Positions 24,301 through 36,300 of a stretch of 64,000 nt of DNA are shown in pieces. Each line of letters opens with the position of its first letter. The first letter of the stretch is position 1. Both the position numbers and the translations under genes were made by a program. The notes beneath the pieces were generated by a model. That model was not told the origin of the DNA, ran no database searches, and saw only the letters and a list, made by a program, of their open reading frames with translations. This DNA is from Pachyseris speciosa (Eukaryota; Cnidaria; Anthozoa; Scleractinia; Pachyseridae): contig JAEMWC010000005.1 in NCBI GenBank assembly GCA_016490735.1, forward strand, positions 821,001 through 885,000. The letters run 5' to 3'.

Positions 24301-27300
24301 GCGTTTGCTGTACTCTCCACTGCTGAAGGAGCAAGTGATGCTCAGACGAACACGGTCAGTAGCGTCATATACGGACCAGACTCTCACAATGAGAATATTG
24401 TGAATACGGAGAAGAGACGCAATTTGGTAAAACTGTAAAATGTCTAAAATGCTAAATTACACTCAGAAGCGATTGATTTTTTCTGTTGGTTGGTTGATCG
24501 GTTGTTTCTAATACTATTAGAGTAATAAAATATTAAGGAGAAAAAATGTCGCTATTTCATTCATAAGGACCATGATTCTTACAGTAAGACTGTTTTCAGC
24601 ATAAAGAACAATTTCAGTCTGATAAAACTGTAACACACTAAATTAAGCTCAGAAATGAATTAAAGAGCATGGTTTTTCTACTGGTTTGTTGGTTGATTGG
24701 TTGGTTGTTTCTATACTCTGCAGCTGAAAATTTTTCGAAAATTTAAAATATTGCCTGTCATCAGGAATTTAATTTTTTTTTGTCTTGTGGCACAGTTCAA
24801 GAATGCACTCATCGACAAAATGACCGATGTCGAGGTGGGCAGCATGGAGCAGGCAACTCTAGTTGTTGGAGTTATTGCTATGGCTACAGATAATGAAGAA
24901 GGAATATCAGATGATTCACAGGTATGGAAGCTGTTTTCTACGTGTGAAGGTGACGTATTCTGATACAGACGTGTATGGTGTCTGACGTATTGTAATGAAG
25001 CCTTGCGGGCAGTATGGCACGCGTGGTGTAACATTTTTCTTTACCTTATTTTGTAAGTTGCTTTGATTAAGTTCCCCAAAAGTGTTCCTTCAATCTTACA
25101 ACGAAGGCGCCAACAAGGCGCAATAACGTCGAAACTCTTCATTTGTTATTAATCTTACAAGTATGACATTTACCAAAAAAAGGGCTGGAATTCACATTTG
25201 CAGTCTACGGCGATCCTGTTGCCTTGCACCCTGCGAGCAGAGGCCCTTCGATCTTCCTAGGAAGATCGAAGGGCCTCTGCTCGCAGGGTAGCGGTATTGG
25301 CGTAGTTCTATGAATACCAATAATTATTGCCACGGAATAATTCCCCTTTTAGTTGGACGTTCAAGATATTTCCGTCTGGCCACCTCACCAAAGTACAACA
25401 GCTCTGTGACCGACTTGTTAGCAAACTCTTTTTGTACCTTGAATAGAGTCGACAAGATTTTCCAGCACGTAACTTCTTCATCAGTGTGAGACCTAGAGAA
25501 AAACTGAAGAATAATAACAAGCCAGTAACATTTGAAAGGCGCTGGTCTACACACAATAAAATGGGCTTTAAAGCAGCGTTGTTTTCTTCATTGATTTTCG
25601 CATTCTTCATTTGATTTCATTTCCGCAGTTCATATATGATTTATTTCATATATCATTCACACTCATTTCTTTCACTGGAACATGTGAACCCACAATTGAC
25701 CTGCTCCCAACGTCAGTAGCTTCATAACTCAGTTGGTTAGAGCATCGTACCGGTATCGCGAGGTCCTGAATCCTGGAGTCCCGTTGAAGTCCTGGATTGT
25801 TTTTAGGCTTCTTTTCGCAATTGCATAAATTGCGTTCACGACTGTAAGGATCATTCTTCATTTGATTTCATTTCCGCAGTTCATATATGATTTATTTCAT
25901 ATATCATTCACACTCATTGTTTTTTGTTTGATTGATAGGAAAAAGCACTGAACATGTTAGGGAACGCGGCCAATTTCGTCTCGTCGCAAATATCCAATGG
26001 GTCAACAGACCCAGCACTGGTACAGAGCATTGGTACCAGTCTTTTCAGTGGCATTGGGAACGTGCTGAGCGCAGCATCAAGTAAGGCTGGGCCCGACAAT
26101 GAAGAAGCAGATGAAGAGGAGGAAGCTGAAGAGTTGAAGAAAGATGATAAGGTGGACAGCGAAGCAGCGAAGGAAAAGGTGATTATAGGATTGTTTCATA
26201 GCAAAAATCGAGTGAATAATGCCGTACAAAGTGAAAAGGCAAAAACTGCAGGATTCCATTAGCTTCACTTAATGTTCGCATAAAGGGGTTAATTTCATCC
26301 GCAGAGACGATATTTGCAATGTGATTGAACATCATGACGTACAAAATCACAAGAAAGAACTTATTTTGAGTATAAATATATGAAAATCATAATTTGAACT
26401 GCGGATTAAAGAACGCAATAAGGAACACTACTACTAAAGCAGTAGCTTAAGTAGGTTTTATTCACAGATTAAAAAGAAAACAAAACGCATTAAACGACTG
26501 ATTTAATGAGCAACCGATATGGTCAAAGAAAAGTTAGCAATAGTTTACTAAAAAAAACTCATTAATTTTACAAAGAAATAAAAAAGACTACGTACTCTCC
26601 CAACCTCTTTTTAAACAGAGCAAGAAAAGGGCGAAAAATGCTGTAAATCTGGTTTCTAAAGTGGGTGACAGCCTCCTAGCTACCAAAGCAGTTGGTGAGA
26701 AACCCACTGTCTTCAAGACAAAGTCCTTGGATGTTCTACTAGATCGCCAACGGGGCTCTGACATGGGAGGAAAGAAACTTGGAGAAGGCCCCAGTGGTGT
26801 GGCCCTACCGTCAGCCACCTCGCTGTTTTCTGGTCAAGAAGGAGAAGGCGCACCAGAAGCTGTTGATTCACAGGTATGTTACGGCACTAGTCACTAAGTA
26901 CTGGGAAACATCCTAGTTAAATTAATTTGGAGCTAAGAAACGAGGACGGGAACGGCAAAGGGAACGCCACAAAACAATGGGCTTAATGAACAAAAAAATG
27001 GCTTTGCACGTGCGTTTTACATGGGGTACATTTCTTTGCCGTCCTCTGCATAAATGACCAAGTTTTATGTTTTCTCGAGAACGTAAGCCCGAAGCCTTTC
27101 GTAGTAATTTAGCCCCTGGCGAATATGCCAACATTTTCCAAATTAGGCAAATTGGAGTGATCGCGAAAGAATTACAAAGGCGAGAAGTTAGATTTTGAAA
27201 CGTCGTTTTCGTTGCCGTTGCCGTCGTTGTTGCTAAAGCTTCCTTAAAATTAGACGAGAAAGAGGGTCCGATAAACAGAAAACTTGGAAAAATACGATAA

Positions 27301-30300
27301 TCAACAATGAACTTAACGGTGACCTGTATCACCTGCCGAGGAGTTTGAATCCGAGCTACACTGGTGGAAGGAGAGCAAGCTCATCACCATGGCATTCCTT
27401 CTCTCTGGGAGGGGGAGAATATTTCAGACTTGAAACATAAATTGTTATCTCTTTTCAAACAAAGCAGTCACAAATATAGAAATCAGAAAGCACTGATACC
27501 CTTTTACTTCGGACCAAATTATTCAGCGCGCACATCAACAGGTAAATCGGTAAGGCATCTATTCTAACGCCCTTCTCTTGCGAAAACCTATTTCTCCCGT
27601 TTCTGCTCCTCCTAAGTCCTTTACACTGCAAGTAGTATCACAGGGACAACAGTCACGTGACTGTTGATTTCAGTAACCAATTAAAGGCTTTTGTGGGGAC
27701 GGTAGGTGGTTATGCTAGAGATTCCGCATGGCAAGATGCTCGCAACACTCGGAGAGAGAGGGTTCTCCTGTTCTGCTCCAAATCTCCGGAAAAACTGATC
27801 TGACTAGAGACGTTACTGGCCTCAATTGTATGGCTTTGTGCAAGGGAAATCTTAACACGTACCTTTTTAGATTCGCTTTTAATTTTTCATCTCATTTTTA
27901 ATTGTTATAATTAATGGTTACTCTGCTTGCATTTTGTTATAGAATTAAACACCTCTTTTATTAATTTTTTTCAAATGCTTCACGCTTGTAAAACGTATTT
28001 TATCGAGTTCATGTAATTTGCGCAATATAAATTTTTATGATTATGATTATGATTATTACCGATATCATCCCATTACCCTTATTCCAATTCTAAACGAGTT
28101 CACATATTTCTTTAATAGATGCTGTCATTTAATAAGAATCCATTTACATGGGACAAAAGTGCTGAAACCGTCAAGTCGTCAGTGCTCGACTTCAAGCTAA
28201 AGGCCAGTGGAGGAAAGACGATGAACATCTCTGGATTGCGAGAGCCTATTGAACTTTTCATTCCCATTTCTGCGAAAGCAGATGAACAAGCGAAAAGTAA
28301 CAATTCTGAGCCGAAATTGTTCCTAAAACCTAGCTACGGAACATCCAATATTCGTTTCCATAGGTTCTCGGTTTCCTCCCATGATGTACTGGTAACAATA
28401 ACTATAAGACCTGAGCGTGGGAAAAAGGTAGACGTGTTTGTTAACTATAAAACGAAGCCAACCCCTCAAGAAAAGGTCTTCAGCACAACCATTCCCGATC
28501 TTTCATCTTGTTCAACCATTAAAGGAAACTCTTCAGAGAGCCATAACTGCTCTTCGGATCCCTTCACCTTTACGTTTTCAAGTCTTGTGTCTGGCTATAC
28601 TGGTTTTCATTACCTTGGTGTTAGATACGTCATGGAGAATACTGAGGTCGACGCAAAAGCAGGAACACAACGTACAAAACGATCGTGCAGCCCATCGCAT
28701 AGGAGGGGTAAAAGGTCCTGTGTGGATGTGAAGGACGCTCCTACGACTCCTGCACCAACCCCTTTGATTATTGTACCAACCTATAACTCTTCAACGGACG
28801 TGAATTATACTCTGAGCATCTCGGTCAGCGGCTGCTTGTACTGGTCTGAATCCAAGGAGAAGTGGACGGGTGAAGGATGCAGGGTAAGAAAGCCTTTCAC
28901 AAAACCGTGTGTGTGTGTGTGTGTGTGTGTGTGTCCAATCTAGATTTAGAAATGATCAAATGACATGAAAAAATTCAGTCTTATACTTTTTTTCCATCAC
29001 ACCTCCTGCTGGCGGCGGGTGAAAAGGAAGATAGAACCGCTTTTTTCGATTGGAGGTTCGGGCAGCTCTGTACTCAAGATGATAAATGGGTGCTGGAGGC
29101 AAACTACACGTTGGAATGTACTATCAATGAACGCCAAACCCAGGGTGGTAGTAGTAATAATCCGCTCCGGCCATATGAGCCACTTAAGTTCGAAGTGCTG
29201 CTTTACCCTGCTTTACAGCGGTTACCAGTCAGACGCACCCTCCAACGATTTTTTTCTTTTCGGTTTCGGTGGACGTAATTTAAATGTATAACGACGTTTC
29301 TTTTAAACGAACACAGAACAGAGCGAGCGGAATTTTCGGAACCGCTATTTTAGTGTCTATTCGTAGAGTATCTGAGTTGCTGTTTCATCTTTACCGGACT
29401 CGTCGATAAATAGAAACTGTTCTGATAAACAGAAACTGTTCGCAAATGACAAGAATTTCTGTGGCTAAAATAATCAGCATAAAAAGCTGATAAAAAGTCA
29501 ATCTTCACACAACGCGACTCACTTCAGAAGCCAATTTTTCAGCTACCTGTTACCTGTCGTTTATTTGACTTTCTCTTTGGCGGATCGCTTGCGGCTCTGT
29601 GTTTTTGTACTATCGAAACGCCGCCTTCTTCCGACAAACGTTTTGCTCACGAAAATTGTTTCTGCTATGTGATTGAAAAACAAACCTGACGTTGTCTCCA
29701 CATAATAACCCTCCATAATAACTAAGCGATTATACTTGATCCCAACGACGATACAGTGGTTTACAATGGCGCGTGTGACTGGGAAGGGGAGAGGGGAGGT
29801 GGGGAGGAGAGGATGGGGTTAGGCAAATGATGATGCATAAAGGGATGAGTGAATGTCTGGTTAGAGAATATCACTAGGGGATTGGATCGATACGAGATAG
29901 TGAAGGGTAAAGAAGTGTTACCCGGTGGTAACGGAGTGCAATGGCTTATGAATCAAATGAGGGTGAAAGGGAAACAAAGCTCAATGTGCGTTCTCTTTAC
30001 CAACTCCGCCCAACCATCCGGGTGGTGTCGCACTTATATAGGCAAATAACAATAGCGTGAATAGGAACCAATGAGAAATCAGTGACGTTAGTGATTACCA
30101 ACCAATAAGAAAGAAGCAAACAAAAATAAGTAATGCGGATGACTTGAAAACGTAAACAATAGACATAAATAAAGCGTTCAAAGAAATACAGGATGCACGA
30201 GGGAAAAAAGATTTATAATTAACAAGCGAATGCCATAAAACCCACCCAGCAAAAATCATTTTCAAAAGAGTGTGTCCGTGATTTTTATTAAACACATTAC

Positions 30301-33300
30301 ATATGCAGCAATCTCTTGGCGAATTTGATTCACTGGTCCGTTTTGTTTTTAAGTTAAATATTTTAAAATCACTCCTTTTAGTTGACCTAGCCTCAACTGC
30401 TATTATTATATTACTTTCATAAGCGCAATGTTTTGTGTACGATTTTTACGATACTGCAAGTAGGTCAGTCGTGTCTCTTTAGCAATTTCGTTGCTTCTTA
30501 TATTGAAACGAAATCTGAGCAGCATTTGCTGTAATGTTATGTTTTAAGTACGTAAAAATTTGACAAATAAATTGCTAAATTGTTTCCTGTTGAAAACTGG
30601 CGATCTTTTGTCTGCTACGGACATATATTCGCCAGGAAACCAACTGATTGTATAAAGAAGTGAAGTGCAAATGCAAACGGAATTGTAAACGTCGCGTAAC
30701 TATATTAAGTTTCCTCTTAGTCTTAAATCATTCTTACTGAAAGAATTTATTCAACAAATTTCTTTAGTTGAAAGCTGTTGCAAATGATTGTTACGACGTA
30801 TCCAGGCGATCCCACTGGGAGTTTGTTAGCAGCGATAGTTTCAGGCTTAAGGCCTCGTGAGACTAGATCTGAATCCGAAACAAAAACAACAATCAGAAAA
30901 TAAAGAGAAACTAATTTTTGTAACAGCCAAGTACTATAACTGGTTAAATATTTGAATATGACGAAGGAGTCGAATGTCATTTCCTTTTCGGTGGATACAG
31001 ACTTAACCCTGATTCTAGTGTTAATATACCCATGACTTTCACCGTACTCTTCACTGCGCCAGAAGTTAAGCATGCACGTCGATTGCCTTTGATTCACATC
31101 GAAGGTGTGACAAAAGAGCGCGAACAAAAACTCTTTTGACCACCTTTTAAATGTTTTAATAGCTGCACCGCTTTTACATCCCTTTGATAATTTTTTAACT
31201 TGCGTCAAGGGTATAAAGACATTCTGTTGAACTTTGGATACACATCTAATGCAGCTACCGTATGCCAAAGAGTAAACAGATCGTAGTTTGAATATGTCGT
31301 GGGTTCGACTCCCGTACAAGCCTGAATTTTTTTCAGGCTTTATTTTCACTACTGCTTAAGTAGTGATCATAACTGCGATGATCATTCACATATTCATGCT
31401 TTAATCCGCAGTCCAAATAAACAATTTCATATATTCACTCTCACATGGAGCGTAGTTTGTTTATTTGTATTTTCAGCATAAATTGTAGCTCGTGTTTTTT
31501 AAGATCTGTATGATTACTGTGCCCAAAACCAATTACTTTAAGAGTGTCTGTGACTTAAATGTTCAAGTCAGCGCTTAAGAAAGGAATAGTAATTACTCGG
31601 GGAGGTTTACGATCTTTCTAACACGCTAATAAACGTTTTACAGGTTGGCCCAAAAACAACTTCGAAGCAGTTGCAGTGCCTCTGCACTCATCTGTCTGCG
31701 TTTGGAGGCGACTTCTTTGTAGCTCCAAATCCCATCGAATTCGACAAGGTGTTCGCAGCATTTGGCAATCTCGCCGAGACAGGGAACTTTGTAGTGTTGT
31801 CTACAGTGTGTGTCATTCTAGGATTATATGCTATAGGTCTCGTATTTGCCAGAAGAGAGGACAAACAAGATGAACTAAGGGTAGGTGAAAGTACTTTAAT
31901 TTACACTCTGATAATTGGAAGAATTTAATGGCAAATCATAGGGCTGGAATCGAGGGTCGGACAACCCTTTGTTTTAGATCAGAATCAATTTCCAACCATA
32001 TCGACCAATTAAGAACAAAGAGCGAAAACTTAAAACAGCGAAGCCAAGCGTTCTTAACATTTTCTCGTGAAATCGTATCTTAAGGTATTTTCTTTGCCAG
32101 TGCTTGACTTGGATCTATTTAGGTCAACGAAAATTAATGATGTCGATCCTGTTCTGCGCCAACCGGACACCTTTCTTTTCAAATAACTTTGGTCGACCAC
32201 ACGAGTGATTTTCTTGGCTATAAAAAGATCTCCGCTGTGGTTTCTCTATTCAGTTTGTTAATTGTACCTATAGGATCCCTGTACAATTGATGTTCCTGTT
32301 CGGCCTCATTACTGCAATCCCTTTAACGTGCCTTAAAACGTTTGCTGAATGCGCGTTCCCATTCAATCTTTCGCTCACAATTTCAACCATGCATTCTACT
32401 CTCTTTTCCTAGGTTGTAGCAAACGTTAATATCAACGAGAACGAAGGAGACAACAAGTATTACATCTCCATTCAAACCGGAATGTGGAGAGGCAATGGAA
32501 CGTCCGCCAATGTGGGTTTAGCCATCTATGGTTGCGATGGCAGTACAGGTGACATATCTCTAACGGATCCCCAACTGGACAAACTCTTCTTTTCCCGAGG
32601 AAGCATCAACAATTTCACCCTTTGCCTGCAAGAACCACTCGGATCGCTGGAGAAGATCCGCATCTGGCATGACAACGGCGGAAGAAATCCCTCCTGGTTT
32701 CTGATGCAAGTGGTTATCCAAGATCTCAGTGCGGGAGAAAAGGCGCATTTCATTGCTAACAGGTAGCTGATAATAACCTTAAACCTTTTCCTTTTGAATG
32801 CGTTGACCTTTAATGAGGGCAGGGAGAGGAAGCCATAAGGAAGAGCAGTTTTTCCTTGGTTTTCACCGCTTACGCCGCTATTTCCCTCTCAGAGCAGGAA
32901 TGATACAGGAGTATCAATACAGCATAATAAACAATGCGCCGTAGGTAAGTACGGCTTATTAGGTTTTCGGATCCAAACGACTAGACACTTATTAACCGAT
33001 TAATGTGTTATACCAAATACATTGTTACTAGTATGAAAAAGTGCACACCTTCCTTTTATTTCTTCTAGGTGGATCGCAGTGGAAAAGGAGGATGGAAAAT
33101 TAGAACTTGAGCTATCAGTTGCCGGCAAGAAGGAGCTGTCCAGATTCAGGAGCCTGTTTTATTCCAGGACAGCCACCAGTCTTGGAGAGAAACATCTCTG
33201 GTTGTCCGTCTTGACCAGACCGCCTCATAACTCTTTCACGCGTGCGCAGCGACTGGCGTGCTGCCTCTCAATTTTGTTTGCGGCCATGGTAACCAATGCC

Positions 33301-36300
33301 ATGTTTTACAATTTCGGCACACCGCCAGGTGACGCGGTGCAAGTGGGACCTTTAAAAGTCACCCTCACGCAGATCAAAATCGGAATCCAGAGTAGCATAG
33401 TCGCCATTCCCGTAAACGTTCTAGTAGTTTCTATCTTCAGAAATCTAAAACCGCGCAGCACGCCAGGTGATGAAGAGACTAAAACGCAGGGATGCTTGCC
33501 GCATTGGTTTGTGTTTGTGGCCTGGTTTATCTGCACCATGGCCACATTAACTTCAGCCGCGTTTATCGTGTTCTATAGTCTCATGTGGGGCGCAGATACC
33601 TCCAACGAATGGCTTGTGTCTGTAATGGTATCCTTCTTTCAAGATGTAATTGTCATGCAACCTTTAAAAGTCCTCATAGTGGCTTCCATCTTGTCCGTGT
33701 TAATAAAGAAACCACCCGAGCAGGAAGAAGTAGTCGGTGAATCGATTTCAGGAATTCAAGGGGGCGATGTCGTTCCTCCCAATGAAAAAGAACGCGAGAG
33801 AGCGCGGAAGTTCCGCAGCAGTCTTGTCCAAGTTGGTCATAAAGTGCTGGAGTTTGTGCTTTTCTTCATATACATTCTTTTGATGATGGTGGTCTGCTAT
33901 AGCAACAGAGGTGTTGAAAGAGTTATGGTTACTCAGTCCATGGAAAACTTGTTTGAATCATTTTCCAGTGTAAGCTTCGCTCTTCACTGATGTTTATAAG
34001 TTTTTTTTTTGTTGTTGACATCCTCAGGTACGCATACAGAGGCGAGTACAGCAATTAATTATGTCGCTAGAGCTCTTGTCAGGCAACAAGAAATTTCAAC
34101 TTTCAACCATAATATGAAAACTCCCTTTGTCTGAAGGAACTACTAGAAATTCTTTGCATTTAGAGACTGTGCAAGCTTTCAAGAGATGCAGAAAGTAAGG
34201 AGGGTAAAAGACCATGTTAAAATAATACGTTTGAAAACGTCTTTTTAATGTCAGGTCCACAATATTCCATACTTTTGGAAGTGGTCAAAGAACGTCCTTG
34301 TGCCCAGACTTTACGATGTTGACTGGTACAACGGCCGTCCCTTTGAGTACGAGGAGGGGTTCCTCAGTAACCGGGCTGCATTCTTGGTTGGTATGCCAAG
34401 ACTGAGACAGTTAAGGGTGAAATCAAGTAAGTGGAAGTCGAGGATGATTAACCCTTTTGGGCTGCGTCGCGTCCTCCCTTTATAGCCAATACATTTTAGT
34501 CAGCACCAATTTAGTGTTGATTTTACTCGAATGGTCATACGTTAAAGGTTCACCCACAAATTCAACTGGTCATCACTTTTTACCTGATCACAGGTTAAAA
34601 TCACGATCAGCCATCATAGCATAACTATATCTTAAGAAAAACGTAATTAGTTTTCTTTCTTTCTTTCTTTCTTTTTTTTTTTTTTTTTTTTTCACTTTTC
34701 ACTTTATTTCGATTATTACAATTATATAATTTAGAAAAATACACAACCCGCATGTAGCAAAGCTAATCGAGGCGGGTTGTGTAGCTTACTACAGTACTTC
34801 TGTAATCTTCCGTTGAAAGCACGAAGTACATAGTTGAATTTATCCTATATGCACGCGTGATAATACAATACTATGGTAACGAAACAGATGTAGCTATACT
34901 ATAATTTGTTTTGATTAGGTTTCAACTTTCAACTAAAGATAACAGAAACACTGGAGAAATATGCCTTGTAAAATAAAACAATGCCTTTTTTCTTACGTTT
35001 ATAACTTGCCTTCTGCTTTCCATATCTTTCGATAACGATATCTATAGAAACGTATCTAATGAATGCAGCCATACATATATCCTGAGAATTATAGTGCTAC
35101 AATGTGTTGGGGTAACTCTCTCAAAGTCAGTTTGAAAGCCTAGGCTCCGCACGAGTAGAAATCGTACTCTCAAATGGATGATATAAACGTCTTTCTCTTT
35201 GCTTCAATCAACAGAGAAGAACTGTTCAATCATGGCGAGCGCGCCTGCCCTAGCAAGGAAATTCTCTAGATGCCTTCCACTGTACAGGGCGGACGTAGAT
35301 TACCTGTCTCAATACAACAGACCAGGGTGGTATCCTATCCAAAATGCTACTCAATTCTACAACGACTTCGAGCTCGAAAAAGAATGCCCTCGACCTTGGC
35401 GATACCGAACCGCAGAAAGTCTCAGTCTTAGACCGTTCGGAGGTGTAATGGCCACGTTTGGCGGGGGAGGTTACATTGCTGACCTTGGGTACAATTCCCG
35501 TTCAGCACTAAAGGTCATCAAAGTATTAGAAAACGACAAATGGATAGATGATCGAACAGTTGCCGTTTTCATCGAATTTACCATTTTTGAGCCCACGAGC
35601 TCACTCTTTTCTTCCATCAAACTTCTTTTTGAGCGATCGCCGACTGGAGGGTCACTGGCGACGGTTATGTTCAAGACCCTCTCGCTGTACGCCCCACCAG
35701 ATCCGAATTCCCGATCGCTCTTCCAAGTCTGCCAGCTTCTTCTAATGATCATGATTATCGTCTTTGTATTTGCCGAGATTGGGAAGCTTCGCCAGGAGAA
35801 ATGCTTGTACTTCAAACAACTGTGGAACTGGATGGAGCTTCTCCAGCTTTGCAGCACTATTTGTGCATTGGCATTCTTCTTTCTGAAGGAGTCAAAAACC
35901 AGCCAGTTTGTGAAAAAACTCCAAGAAAATCCCTTCAAGACTTCGAGCATCGACAACATCGAGTTTATGTCCGATCTGGAGACGTACCTTCTCGCCTTTG
36001 TTATTTTCATTGTCACAATCAAGTTTCTGCGACTAATCAAATTCAACCGCCACGTTTGCCAAGTCCTGGGAACATTACAAAGAGCGGCAACGAGCGTCCT
36101 TTCATTTATGACTGTGTTTGTCACCATTATTTTAGCCTACACACAAGTTGGCTTTCTCGTGTTTTCGTCGGATGTCATTGCTTATAGCTCGTTCTACAGC
36201 TCGTTGCGAGCCTTGTTGCTTATGTTGTTTGGAGGCGAGATGCACTTCCAGAAGTTACAGGCCACGAGCAGGTTCGTTGCACCGGCGTTCCTATTTAGTT

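Noticed and set aside
25700..25800. A tRNA gene
   Set aside because: The A-box region is good but the B box is decayed and the acceptor stem does not pair; the sequence is embedded in a SINE.
30747..31349. 200-codon open frame on the minus strand of intron 12
   Set aside because: Its first part (GLYGSRTHDI) reads through a SINE in reverse, and the rest has no family resemblance. It lies antisense in an intron and is probably chance.
35471..36127. 218-codon antisense frame over the channel exon
   Set aside because: It is the complement of well-supported polycystin coding sequence and matches nothing.
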